Shown one piece after another: positions 45,828 through 55,290 of a stretch of 64,000 nucleotides of DNA. This DNA comes from Moritella viscosa (GTDB lineage: Bacteria; Pseudomonadota; Gammaproteobacteria; Enterobacterales; Moritellaceae): assembly GCA_000953735.1 (NCBI GenBank), contig LN554852.1, positions 2,057,846 to 2,121,845 on the forward strand, read 5' to 3'. The notes under the pieces were generated by a model. It was not told the origin of the DNA and searched no databases. It worked only from the letters and a program-made list of their open reading frames with translations. The position numbers and the translations under genes are program-made. How positions within the stretch are numbered: the first letter of the stretch is position 1; every line of letters starts with the position of its first letter.

Positions 45828-48448
45828 TCAAAAAGCCAGTGAAAATGCATTCGGTATCAATTTCCCAAGTGCGCCATTACAAGCGTGGGTTGCGCCATCA
45901 CAGCATAATGTGGTTATGCATTTAGGTAAGCCGCATCATATTGTTATTGTGCCAGACAAAGACAGTTCAGTCGTGAATAAGATGGGTGATTCGTCGATGC
46001 GTGGTGGGTTATTAGCGCAAAAAGTTTATAACCCGGCAACAGGAACACGTGATCGCTTAACACAACCGTTAGTACGTATTGGTGGTAGCTTACAACCTGT
46101 ACCTTGGGATTTTGCCTTGGATATTGCTGCTGAGGTGGGTAGTTATGTTATTGATAAATACGGTACTAATGCCTATGGTGTGAAAACCTACTCTTACCAA
46201 TATATTGAGAATACCTATGCGATCACCAAATATGCATTACGTCATATTAATACGGCTAACTTTAGTTTCCATGATACGCCATCAGACGTTACTTCTACAC
46301 CGGGTTTCCGTGATGCGGGTTTTGATAACTTTGGCCCAAGTTATGACGATTGGGGGGCAGCTGATACGTTAATGGTTTGCGGTACCGACCCATACGAAAC
46401 CAAAACTATCTTGTTTACTCAATTTATGATGCCAGCTATTCAGCGCGGTATGAAAACCGTGATCTTGAACCCAAGAGAAACCGCCGGTATTGCTTACATG
46501 AAAAAACATGGCGGCTTACATATCGATCTTAACCCAGGTTCTGACAACTTGGTGATTGGCGCGATATTACGCGTGATTATGGACAATGGTTGGCAAGATG
46601 ATGAATGGATTGATAAATGGGTCAATAACAAATGGGAGTCTAACTCTGGTTTTGGTCAGGGTACCCGTAATACACCTTGGCAGTGGCGTACCACTTGGGG
46701 AAAATTCCAAACTGACGGTTTTGCAGATTATAAAAAATGGAACCAAGCACAAGACGAGTTTGATCCTAAATACGCGGCGAAAATGGCCGGTATTGATGTA
46801 GCTAAGATCTATAAAGCTGCTGAAATGATGGCGAAACCTGTGAATGGCGTGCGTCCCAAAACATCGATTGGTATTGAGAAAGGTTTTTACTGGTCAAATA
46901 ATACGGCCAATACCAATGCTATTTCAACGTTAGCAACGGTTGTCGGGGCTGGTGGTCGTGAAGGGCGCGTTGTGGGTCGTTTTGGTGGTCACCAGCGTGG
47001 TGGTCAATCAGGCGGTAAATTACCGCGTAATAAATCACCTGAAAAACTACCAGGGCGTCGTCGTAGAGCATTGGATACGGACCGTTATTTATATTCAGGT
47101 CATACCCGTTTTGCGCATGTTATTGGTACCACGTGGATCCAATCTATGTGTGGTAGTCAAGGTCTGCAGAAAAAATTCTGGGAATTAGTCACCTCGAACC
47201 CACATCAAGTCTATAGCTATGATAAACAAGAGATCATCGACACCTTGAAAAAACGTGCGGACTCCGGTGGCATGGTGGTGATCAACCAAGATATTTATTT
47301 ACGTGATCCAATCGGCGCTAAGTTTGCAGATATCGTTTTCCCTGCGGCCACTTGGGGTGAGGTTGACTTTATGCGTGCCAATGGCGAGCGACGTCTGCGT
47401 CTTTATCAAAAATTCAATGATGCGCCAGGACAAGCACAACCAGATTGGTGGATTGTTGGTCAATTGGCGAAACGCATGGGCTTTGACGGTTTTGATTGGG
47501 AAACTTCTAACGATGTAGCAGAAGAAGCATCACGTTTTAGCCGAGGTAGTCGTAAAGATTTCCACATGATAAAAGTGGCTGCTCATATCGAAGGTAAAAC
47601 CTTACATCAAAAACTCAGAGAATATGGCACTGAAGGCATTCAAGGACCTGTGTTCTATAATTACGATACTAAAAAATTAGTGGGCACTAAACGTTTACAT
47701 GATACTGAAATGACCGCTGCAACATTAGCTGAAAAAGGTTTAGCGAATGGCCCACAAGGTCAGAACGTGTTGAAGAAACAGTTAACGGCTTTTAATAGCC
47801 AAACAGGCAAGATCAATCTGCAGAAACATCCTTGGGATCTGTTCAGTGATTTTTATGCTTGGTTACAGCCAAGAGAAGATGAGCTGTGGTTCTCTAATGG
47901 TCGCGTTAACGAAATTTGGCAGTCTGGTTTTGATGATGTTGAACGTCGTGCATATGTGCAACAACGTTGGCCTGAAAACTGGGTTGAGATCCACCCTGAA
48001 GATGCTAAGAAACGTGGTATTGAATCGGGCGACCAAGTGATGATGTATTCTGATCGAGTAGCTAATTTTAAAGACACGATCTTAGGTGTTAAAGGCGATG
48101 ATTTCCAATTTAGTAGCTTGCTGAAAAATGGTCATATCCAGCTTGATAAAGCCGCGGTGACTGCGGTGGCAATTGTGACTTCTGCAACCAAACAGGGGGC
48201 GCTATATGCCAATATGATTGATATGCGCCAGCCATCAAATTCACTCACTACGCGAGTTGTTGACCAGATCAGTGGAAACTACAACTTTAAAATGGGTGTA
48301 TCGAAAATCAGGAAAATTGGTGAATCTAAATATAAACATGAATTTCGTGCTTTCTCTTTTGCACCGAGAAATATTGTCTAGGTAATGTATAAATAATATT
48401 TTGGCTGGGAACGGTTACTTGAAATAATAATTTATAAGGAATATTGAA

Positions 48449-48751
48449 ATGAAAAAATTGTCTTTAGTTATATTAGTTAGTATGTTCGCAATTCCAGCTG
48501 TAGTATCGGCAGCCGATATTGCAGCTGGTAAATTAAAAGTAGCGATGTGCGCAGCTTGCCATGGTGCTGCTGGGATCTCTTCTGTGCCAATGTACCCGAA
48601 CCTAGCGGGTCAAAAAGCAATGTATTTGGCCAAGCAATTGAAAGAGTTTAAATCTGGAAAACGTCAAGATCCAACAATGAAGGGCATGGCTATGACGTTA
48701 TCTGATACTGATATTGCTAATATTTCTGCATATTATGCCAGTTTGAAATAA
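48449..48751 (+). CDS. Periplasmic mono-haem cytochrome c (c553/c5-like)
   Basis: 100 residues. Sec signal peptide to VVSA|ADIA, one haem motif CAACH (Cys34, Cys37, His38), and Met ligands in the [12 protein letters not shown] region. It is 67 bases downstream of the idrA stop and in the same direction, so it may be the electron carrier of the oxidoreductase. Ribosome site AAGGA before ATG. Confidence 0.85.
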   Translation: MKKLSLVILVSMFAIPAVVSAADIAAGKLKVAMCAACHGAAGISSVPMYPNLAGQKAMYLAKQLKEFKSGKRQDPTMKGMAMTLSDTDIANISAYYASLK

Positions 48752-49023
48752 TTTTACAGTAATGTGGCACTGTGTAATTAAGCGCACAGTGTCACTTCTT
48801 TCTATACTTCCTCTAATCCCTCATTATTTAGAATATAAATAGCTAAAAACAAGCCGATAAGGCATTAATTTGCCATCTATCTGAAATAAATATACATAAG
48901 TTTCAAATATCTCTCGATTATCGTAATCTATCAACTAGAAACTAGGGCCTATTATGCGCTATAATGCGGCGCTTTAAATACGCACGTTTGTAATAAATTA
49001 ACAAAACCGGGATTCAAAGACAT

Positions 49024-49527
49024 ATGGCAGTATTAACTATTCTTACGGCACCAAACAAAAAATTAGAGATACCAGCTGAAAAAGTAACGGATGTAAGTAC
49101 AGTTCAAACATTAATTGATGACATGCTTGATACTATGTATAAAACAGATGATGGTATTGGCCTTGCTTCGACGCAAGTTGGTCGTAAAGAAGCCGTTGTT
49201 GTTATTGATATTTCAGAGGGTCGTAATGAACCTATGGTATTAATCAACCCAGTTGTTGTTGAAGGTGAAAGCATCGAGTCGGGTCAAGAAGGGTGTTTAT
49301 CTATTCCTGGCTACTATGCTGATGTTGAGCGTTATACAAAAGTGAAAGTAACGGCATTGGATCGTGAAGGTAACGCAATTGAAATCAATGACGATGGTTT
49401 CTTAGCGATTGCAATGCAACACGAGATTGATCATCTTAAAGGTACGCTGTTTATTGATTACCTATCGCCATTGAAAAAGAAAATGGCATTAAAGAAAGTG
49501 AAAAAAACAATTAAAGAAATGGCCTAG
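49024..49527 (+). CDS. def: Peptide deformylase
   Basis: 167 residues. The three metal-site motifs are present: GIGLASTQVG (Gly motif), EGCLSIPG with the metal-binding Cys, and QHEIDHLKGTLF with the HExxH pair. It removes the N-formyl group from new proteins, using iron or nickel/zinc. It is not next to fmt, which usually follows the main def, so this is probably a second deformylase gene. Confidence 0.92.
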   Translation: MAVLTILTAPNKKLEIPAEKVTDVSTVQTLIDDMLDTMYKTDDGIGLASTQVGRKEAVVVIDISEGRNEPMVLINPVVVEGESIESGQEGCLSIPGYYADVERYTKVKVTALDREGNAIEINDDGFLAIAMQHEIDHLKGTLFIDYLSPLKKKMALKKVKKTIKEMA

Positions 49528-49562
49528 TCGGGTCTAGAGCAATGCTGAAGGAGCTAAGTTAA

Positions 49563-50225
49563 GTGAAAGGAAAAATTATATCGTACATTTCTGCAAAGAA
49601 GTTTGGTTTTATTTGTGGCGATGATGGCGAGAGTTATTTCTTACATGTGTCGAGCTTGCTCGATAAAGCCAATGAATCTAAATTGGTGAAGGATGTTATT
49701 GTTGATTTTGAACCAACAGAAACACCAAAAGGCCTTGCCGCAAAACAAGTGCACGTACCAGATGTTAACTTTAAAAAACAGTTAGTTGCTTTTTTCACTG
49801 CAAAAAGCAACCAACCAAGATACGGACATGTTGTTGCAAGACATACATTGAGCACACGTTTCTTTAAAGATCAAAACGAAGGTCGTAGCCATATTAAACA
49901 GTTGGCGGCAGACATAGGTTGTAATGCTATTTTAAATACAAATGTGGAAAAGAAAACTTTCTCTGAAGGTGGTGAAGATTTCACTATGTATTCATTTAGC
50001 GGTGACTTTGCGTTAGTTACAGAAGATGTTCCGTGTAATAACGACACGGAATGTGATGAGTCTGTGGCAATCATTGATACTAATATTACAGCCGTAGTAG
50101 GGCAGTTTCAGCGTGTAAATAGTAAAGAAATTAAAGCGAAAGCAAAACAATTACGTAAGTTTAACCCACTGCTATTACTGGGTGCGGTTGTTATTCTAGG
50201 TGTTGTTTTCGCAATTTCGATGTAG
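49563..50225 (+). CDS. Cold-shock-domain protein with C-terminal membrane anchor
   Basis: 220 residues from GTG 49563, with AAGGAG 12 bases upstream and no better start. An N-terminal cold-shock-like domain ([20 protein letters not shown], then YFLHVSSLL), a middle domain ([14 protein letters not shown], then [20 protein letters not shown]) that resembles small heavy-metal-binding YbjQ-type folds, and a C-terminal membrane helix ([17 protein letters not shown]) just before the end. RNA binding at the membrane is inference. It is 35 bases after def and may be co-transcribed. Confidence 0.6.
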   Translation: MKGKIISYISAKKFGFICGDDGESYFLHVSSLLDKANESKLVKDVIVDFEPTETPKGLAAKQVHVPDVNFKKQLVAFFTAKSNQPRYGHVVARHTLSTRFFKDQNEGRSHIKQLAADIGCNAILNTNVEKKTFSEGGEDFTMYSFSGDFALVTEDVPCNNDTECDESVAIIDTNITAVVGQFQRVNSKEIKAKAKQLRKFNPLLLLGAVVILGVVFAISM

Positions 50226-50298
50226 CTCGTTGATACAGCGCGATGAAATAGTGCGGTGTTATTGAGCTAAGTCGGTCTTTTTAACATTATTTGAATAT

Positions 50299-50340
50299 AA
50301 AGCGGTGGTATTGGGTTTACTCGATACCACCGCTTTTTTA
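50299..50340 (+). terminator. Intrinsic terminator
   Basis: A 13-bp stem AAAGCGGTGGTAT / ATACCACCGCTTT with a 12-base loop, followed by TTTTT. Ends the def/CSD transcript. Confidence 0.85.
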
Positions 50341-50458
50341 TGTGTATTTATTACATAAAAGTGTGATGAGATAAGGATGTTTTATACCTAACTCTGAACT
50401 TACCACCTCTTTGTTGTAATATAACCACGATATTATTGGTGTAATTTCCTGAGGTTGT

Positions 50459-51268
50459 ATGTATAAATTAGTCGCGTTAGATATGGATGGTACTTTACTT
50501 AATTCTCAAGGTGCTATTTCACCGCGTAATAAGCAGGCGATCCTTGCTGCTATAGCGCAGGGTACGCGTGTAGTGCTTGCTTCGGGTCGACCGCTAGAGG
50601 GAATGAACTGGGCGCTAGAAGAGTTGGGTATGATAGGCAATGATGATTATGTTGCTTGCTATAATGGCAGCTTGGTATATCAAGTTGCAGATAAGAAATT
50701 GTTACGCAGTCAAACAGTGACTGGTGCCGATGCGAAAAGCTTGGCGAGTTTAGCGAATAAGTTGGGTGTTTATGTACATGCATTCTCATTAAAACATGGC
50801 TTGATTACGCCTAAGCATAATTATTATACAGACCATGAAGCTAAAATTAATGACCTGACGATCACTGAAGTCGACTTTAGCACCTTGAGTGATGATGAAG
50901 AAATACTAAAAGTAATGATGATTGATGAGCCTGAGAAACTGTCTGCGGCTATCGCTCAGTTACCCGCAGAGATTTATCAGCAATATAACATCTTGCAAAG
51001 CGCCCCTTTCTTTTTAGAGTTTCTACATACAGATAGTCACAAAGGTATCGGTGTTAAAGCCATCGCTGACCAATTTGGTATTAATGCGGATGAAGTGATC
51101 TGTATGGGTGATGCAGGTAACGATAAACAAATGTTGGAATACGCCGGTTTGGGTGTGGCAATGGATAATGCCAGTGATGATATTAAAGCCATCGCTAATC
51201 ATATTACAGCAAGCCATAATGATGACGGTGTCGCGCTGGTCATTGAATCGTTTATTTTAAATAAATAG
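50459..51268 (+). CDS. Cof-type HAD-IIB sugar-phosphatase (YidA-like)
   Basis: 269 residues. Motif I LVALDMDGTLLNSQG with the catalytic Asp pair, motif II VLASGRPLEG, and motifs III/IV VICMGDAGNDKQMLEYAGL. The C2B cap lies between them. Members dephosphorylate sugar phosphates and flavin or other small phosphates in the cytoplasm. Length and motifs are typical. Monocistronic, with no regulatory site seen. Confidence 0.9.
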   Translation: MYKLVALDMDGTLLNSQGAISPRNKQAILAAIAQGTRVVLASGRPLEGMNWALEELGMIGNDDYVACYNGSLVYQVADKKLLRSQTVTGADAKSLASLANKLGVYVHAFSLKHGLITPKHNYYTDHEAKINDLTITEVDFSTLSDDEEILKVMMIDEPEKLSAAIAQLPAEIYQQYNILQSAPFFLEFLHTDSHKGIGVKAIADQFGINADEVICMGDAGNDKQMLEYAGLGVAMDNASDDIKAIANHITASHNDDGVALVIESFILNK

Positions 51269-51375
51269 AGCTTTTAATATGATAGACATTTAAGCGTATT
51301 AGTTCCAATCTAATGATTAATTTATTGTTATCTATCATATACTAGTAGCATTAAATTCTATGATATAAGAGAATA

Positions 51376-52074
51376 ATGGCAAATTTCAACACACATCTTA
51401 ACGTGGCAGTACTATTAACAGGTGTTTCTTCTGCCAGTTTGGTTGCGGCTGGTCACATTGAACTCGATACCGCGATTTGGCTTTGGTTCTTAGGGACAAT
51501 CGGTGGATTGTTACCTGATATTGATTCGGATAACTCGACCTCTCTTGATACTATATTTAACATTTTTTCGTTTGCTGTTATTTTGATAATAATGCGTTAT
51601 ATGACCAGAGAGTATTTTGGTGAATTGAGTTTCGTTGAAGTTATCGCTATACCTGCGGTTGTTTATGGGTTTATGAAGTATGTACTTAGGACTATTTTTG
51701 AGCGCTTAACCGTGCATAGAGGCTGCTGCCACTCGCTACTGTTCTTAGTGTTATCTGGACTTATTACGACTCAGGTAATTGCGAACGTCGATGGTATCGA
51801 TACTGATAAGGCGGATAGCCTTGCTTGGTTGTCTGGTGGTTTTGTATTTTTAGGTGGCTTTATACATTTAATGCTTGATGAAATATACAGTGTTGATTTA
51901 CGGAATATTAAGATAAAGCGTTCATTTGGTACGGCGCTGAAACTAGTCGATTTGGACAGCAAGTTATTGGCATTAGGTATGATGATAGCCGTTGGTGTAC
52001 TTTGGACTACGACACCTGAAATTGAGACAACATGGAGTATGCTCTGTGATTGGTCGATGTTTTCGTTAGTTTAA
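51376..52074 (+). CDS. YdjM-family membrane-bound metal-dependent hydrolase (LexA-regulated type)
   Basis: 232 residues, several membrane spans. The conserved histidine/aspartate set of the family is seen: NTHLN at the N-terminus, GGLLPDIDSDNS, HRGCCHSLLFL and GGFIHLMLDEIYSVD. YdjM in E. coli is an inner-membrane protein under LexA control; here no LexA box was recognised upstream. The enzymatic activity is not established. Confidence 0.8.
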   Translation: MANFNTHLNVAVLLTGVSSASLVAAGHIELDTAIWLWFLGTIGGLLPDIDSDNSTSLDTIFNIFSFAVILIIMRYMTREYFGELSFVEVIAIPAVVYGFMKYVLRTIFERLTVHRGCCHSLLFLVLSGLITTQVIANVDGIDTDKADSLAWLSGGFVFLGGFIHLMLDEIYSVDLRNIKIKRSFGTALKLVDLDSKLLALGMMIAVGVLWTTTPEIETTWSMLCDWSMFSLV

Positions 52075-52161
52075 TGCAGGTAATGTGGGGGGAGGTTAAC
52101 GGAATAAGTGCTTAACTGGTATCAGATAAGCACTTTCATGTATTGCGATAAATGTTAAGAA

Positions 52162-52521
52162 CTAAAGCGCTTCGATATCCACAACTGATTGTGTGAATTC
52201 TGCTAGTTCAAGTTCTGCACACTCGCCTTCCGATACCCAGTTAAGGCCTACAATCACGTTATCTTCGTTTAGATCTTCAATCCAAAATTCAAGTAGGTCA
52301 GATACCGAGATAGCCGTTGGTTTAAACGCTTTCCATTCATCACAGCAATGTTCTTGCGCTAATGCTTGAGTAGACCAAAGTGGCATTGCATCTGTGTTTT
52401 CAAAGTTTACTGAATCGCAAACAACCCAATCTTCACCTGACTTGTCTTGTAAACCCCAAACTTGTTGGCTAGGTTTTGCATCAGCAAAGAATTTCGTCAA
52501 TATTGGATTTGTTTCTTTCAT
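52162..52521 (-). CDS. DUF2750 protein
   Basis: 119 residues, acidic, soluble, matching the DUF2750 family by its block VWGLQDKSGEDWVVCDSVNF and PLWSTQALAQEHCCDEWKAF. The function is unknown. Single gene on the minus strand with its own short promoter region. Confidence 0.8.
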   Translation of the reverse strand: MKETNPILTKFFADAKPSQQVWGLQDKSGEDWVVCDSVNFENTDAMPLWSTQALAQEHCCDEWKAFKPTAISVSDLLEFWIEDLNEDNVIVGLNWVSEGECAELELAEFTQSVVDIEAL

Positions 52522-52614
52522 GGGGTTCTCATTGTATTAGGATTAATGTCGGTATTATACGTTTTTCCTAAACGAATAGACAGTTAATATAGTGTGTTGT
52601 AGGTGTTACAACGC

Positions 52615-52648
52615 TTGTAAAAAAGCCCAGGCAGATTATGACTGGGCT
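52615..52648 (-). terminator. Intrinsic terminator of the chemoreceptor gene
   Basis: On the minus strand AGCCCAG, 11-base loop, CTGGGCT followed by TTTTTT, about 30 bases after the chemoreceptor stop. Confidence 0.85.
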
Positions 52649-52680
52649 ATGCATATAGATTGACTAACTAACCGCTGGTA

Positions 52681-54765
52681 TTAATACTGGAAATTATTTA
52701 TTTTATTACTCACATCTACTGTGTATTGTGCAACATTAGCACTTTCTTGTTGGGATGTTTTGGCACCGTCTGCGATACTCACTGCAACGTTGCTGATTGC
52801 GACAATATTACGATTTACTTCTTCTGTTACCGCAGCTTGTTCTTCAGCAGCACTGGCTATTTGGTGTGCCATATCTTGTATCCGGCAACTTTGTTCATTG
52901 ATTTGCTTTAAGGCGTCAACTGCATTTGTGGCATGGCCCAGACAAGAGCTGGTTAAGCTGCCACTGGTATCCATCGCTTCTACTGCTTGACGACTATAGT
53001 CACGTAGTGAATCTATGACGACTTGAATTTCATCTGTAGATGTTGCCGTTTGCGTGGCTAGGTTACGTACTTCATCGGCAACAACTGCGAAACCACGGCC
53101 TTGCTCACCCGCGCGTGCCGCTTCAATTGCTGCGTTGAGCGCAAGTAAATTAGTTTGCGCTGAAATATTACGTATTACTTCTAAGATCGCAACAATACCT
53201 TCACTGCGTGATTCTAGTTCTGCGACAACTTGTGTAGCGTGAGAGACATTCTGCGATAAACTTCTTAAACCATCGGCATTGGCTTCGACAACTAATTGGC
53301 CGTTATTCACTGCTTTTTGAGTTTCAGATACTGCTTGTGCTGTGACTTGGGCGCTATCTGATACGCTGTGTGCTGTAGAAGACATTTCATTAGTTGCTGT
53401 CGCTACTTGTTCAATCTCTAGCTGTTGTTCGGCAATTTTTAATAAACCTTGGTCGGCTGCATTTGCCGTTATTTTAGCACTGGTATTTAAGTGCTCAGAA
53501 GTCACAGCAACGTCTGCTACAACACCTCTAACGTTGGCAATAAAAATATTCAGGTATTCAGCTAATTGGCCTGTTTCATCATGGCGCTGAATATTTAAAG
53601 ATTGTGTGAGATCGCCACCAGATTGTGTCAATTGGCGAACTTTGTCGACTAAATAACGAATTGGTTTGGAAATAGACTGAGCAGCAATCCACATAAGTAT
53701 AATGCCGAGGATACTGGTCAGAACTGCAATACCAAGTTGGCTTTTAAGATTTGTAGAGAAACCATTATCCACCGCTTTAATAAATGGTTTGGTGCTCGCT
53801 AAGGCCACATGTCGAGGGGTGATAATGATCACTTCCCATTGCTGTGTTACGCCAGTAGCATTAAATTGTTTTGGCGTAAGAAAATCGTTTTCGACAGTAA
53901 CCGTTTCGTCAATAAGGCGCTTACTCAACAGATTTTTAATGGCAATTGAATTGAGTTTTTTACCGATGTTATCAGCCTGTTTACTGTCTGCAGCAATGAC
54001 ACCCGCTGAACTGATAATCAAGACTTGGCTTTGGTTTGAGAATAATCGTTGGGCAGTATCTTGAGCAAGTGATTGTAGGAAATTGAGAGAATAATCAACC
54101 CCGAACATACCAATGAATTGACCATCACGGATCACTGGTGCAACAAATGAACTGAGTAATGTTTCAACACCTTGAACATTAAAGCTTGATGGATCGGTTA
54201 CACAGGCAGTCTTACTTTCCATTGGACATAAATATCACTCTGAAGCTCGAAATCCAGTGGCACTTAGTTTTGTTGCATAAAAGTCCCCAAGTGCTTGTAG
54301 TGCAACGGTTCCATTGGCTGAACGATTCCAGTATGGGGCAAATACACCACTTGCTTGGGAGTGAGGCATGTCGGTATTTACAGCATCCTGACCGTCAAAT
54401 TGGTTTACTTCCCAGCCAGTATAAATACTTAATATGTCTTTGTTTTTCTCTAGCGTATTTTGTAGCATTGCATTGACGGCTTCCCGCGATATGACGGGGG
54501 TTTTGTTGCTAAATGACGCGGCTAGACCTGTTGTTATGCTCATTGCTTTATTAAAGGTGGAAGCAATATGTTGAGCTTCAACGTTTGCACTTAATGAGAG
54601 TCGTTGTTTAATCGCCGATTCGGTATCTTTAAGTACGAGAGTTTGTATCTCGTCACTTAAGTTATTGCTATTAAAGTAACTAAAACTAAATGTTGCGGTG
54701 ACTACCGCAATTAAACTTGCACTACCCCAGAAAAGGATTTGCTGCTTAATGGTTGAAAACTGCAT
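52681..54765 (-). pseudogene. Methyl-accepting chemotaxis protein with an in-frame nonsense codon
   Basis: The reading frame is continuous from ATG 54765 to the stop at 52681 except for one TGA at 54237-54235 (codon 177), between FRASE and YLCPMESK. Related receptors appear to have tryptophan there (TGG). The intact product would be about 694 residues: membrane helix, periplasmic dCache sensor, second helix, HAMP ([20 protein letters not shown]) and a standard signalling tip ([20 protein letters not shown] with [12 protein letters not shown]). As read, only a 176-residue sensor fragment is made. The sensed ligand is unknown. Confidence 0.85.
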
Positions 54766-55139
54766 GCTACGACCTATTGAAATATATAATATATTATTGA
54801 TGCATTAGTTTAACCTTACTAATACAAAAGTGTTAGTAAACGTATATTGTTTATTATAATCGTGAAGTTTTAAGTGATTGAATTTTATCTATATGTGATA
54901 TAAAACTCGGTGTTGATACCTATATGTGAGTGTTTTTTGGCGTAACAAACTGCAATGTGCGTCATAACAAGATTAAAAAGTACTAATCTTTTCCTTTAAT
55001 ATCCATATTGTTAGAACTAGATTATTAGTTTGGATTGTTTTTTGAACAGGTTGTGCTGAAGGTGAGCGAGAGTGTGGTTTGACGTAATTTTTGTATTTAC
55101 AATTAAACTCTATTTCTATATTATTCGATTCATTGCTGC
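54766..55139. other. Intergenic region before tRNA-Ser
   Basis: About 370 AT-rich bases, holding the chemoreceptor promoter (leftward) and the tRNA promoter (rightward). No gene seen. Confidence 0.5.
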
Positions 55140-55230
55140 GGAGGGGTGGCAGAGTGGCCGAATGCACTGGTCTTGAAAACCAGCAGGGGTTAATAGCTCC
55201 TCGAGAGTTCAAATCTCTCCTCCTCCGCCA
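55140..55230 (+). tRNA. serT: tRNA-Ser (anticodon TGA)
   Basis: 91 bases. Acceptor GGAGGGG pairs with CTCCTCC before GCCA (one G-T pair); the anticodon loop CTTGAAA carries TGA, flanked by the stem CTGGT/ACCAG; a long variable arm (class II) and the T-loop GTTCAAATC are present. CCA is encoded. Confidence 0.97.
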
Positions 55231-55240
55231 TCTATTAGAG

Positions 55241-55275
55241 AAGCCGGAACTTATTCATTTAAGTTCCGGCTTTTT
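55241..55275 (+). terminator. Intrinsic terminator after tRNA-Ser
   Basis: AAGCCGGAACTT, 8-base loop, AAGTTCCGGCTT then TTT. Eleven bases after the tRNA. Confidence 0.9.
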
Positions 55276-55290
55276 GCTTTCTATATTGAC

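Larger units (their letters stand above)
44647..48381 (+). pseudogene. idrA: Molybdopterin oxidoreductase, iodate reductase/arsenite oxidase large subunit, split by IS1595 copy 2
   Basis: The N-terminal piece (44647-44797) has the iron-sulfur ligands C26-x2-C29-x3-C33 (CDYCIVACG). The reading frame resumes at 45836 after the insertion and one copy of the 8-bp duplication. Removing both gives an uninterrupted 898-residue ORF through 48381 with typical blocks (GTDPYETKTILFTQFMMPAI, MVVINQDIYLRDPIGAKFAD, PAATWGEVDFMRANGERRLR). The family is periplasmic and uses a bis-MGD molybdenum cofactor. The gene is now broken, so the strain probably cannot respire iodate (or oxidise arsenite) unless the element is precisely lost or other cells carry an intact allele. 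Confidence 0.85.

Noticed and set aside
41675-48381. Naming the cluster arsenite oxidase (aioBA)
   Set aside because: The two peroxidase-like genes in the same operon fit iodate reductase loci better; no arsenic resistance or AioX-type gene is nearby. Kept as an alternative.
55140-55230. tRNA-Ser as an island attachment site
   Set aside because: No partial tRNA copy or recombinase gene is near; the only att repeats found belong to the PP-loop gene.
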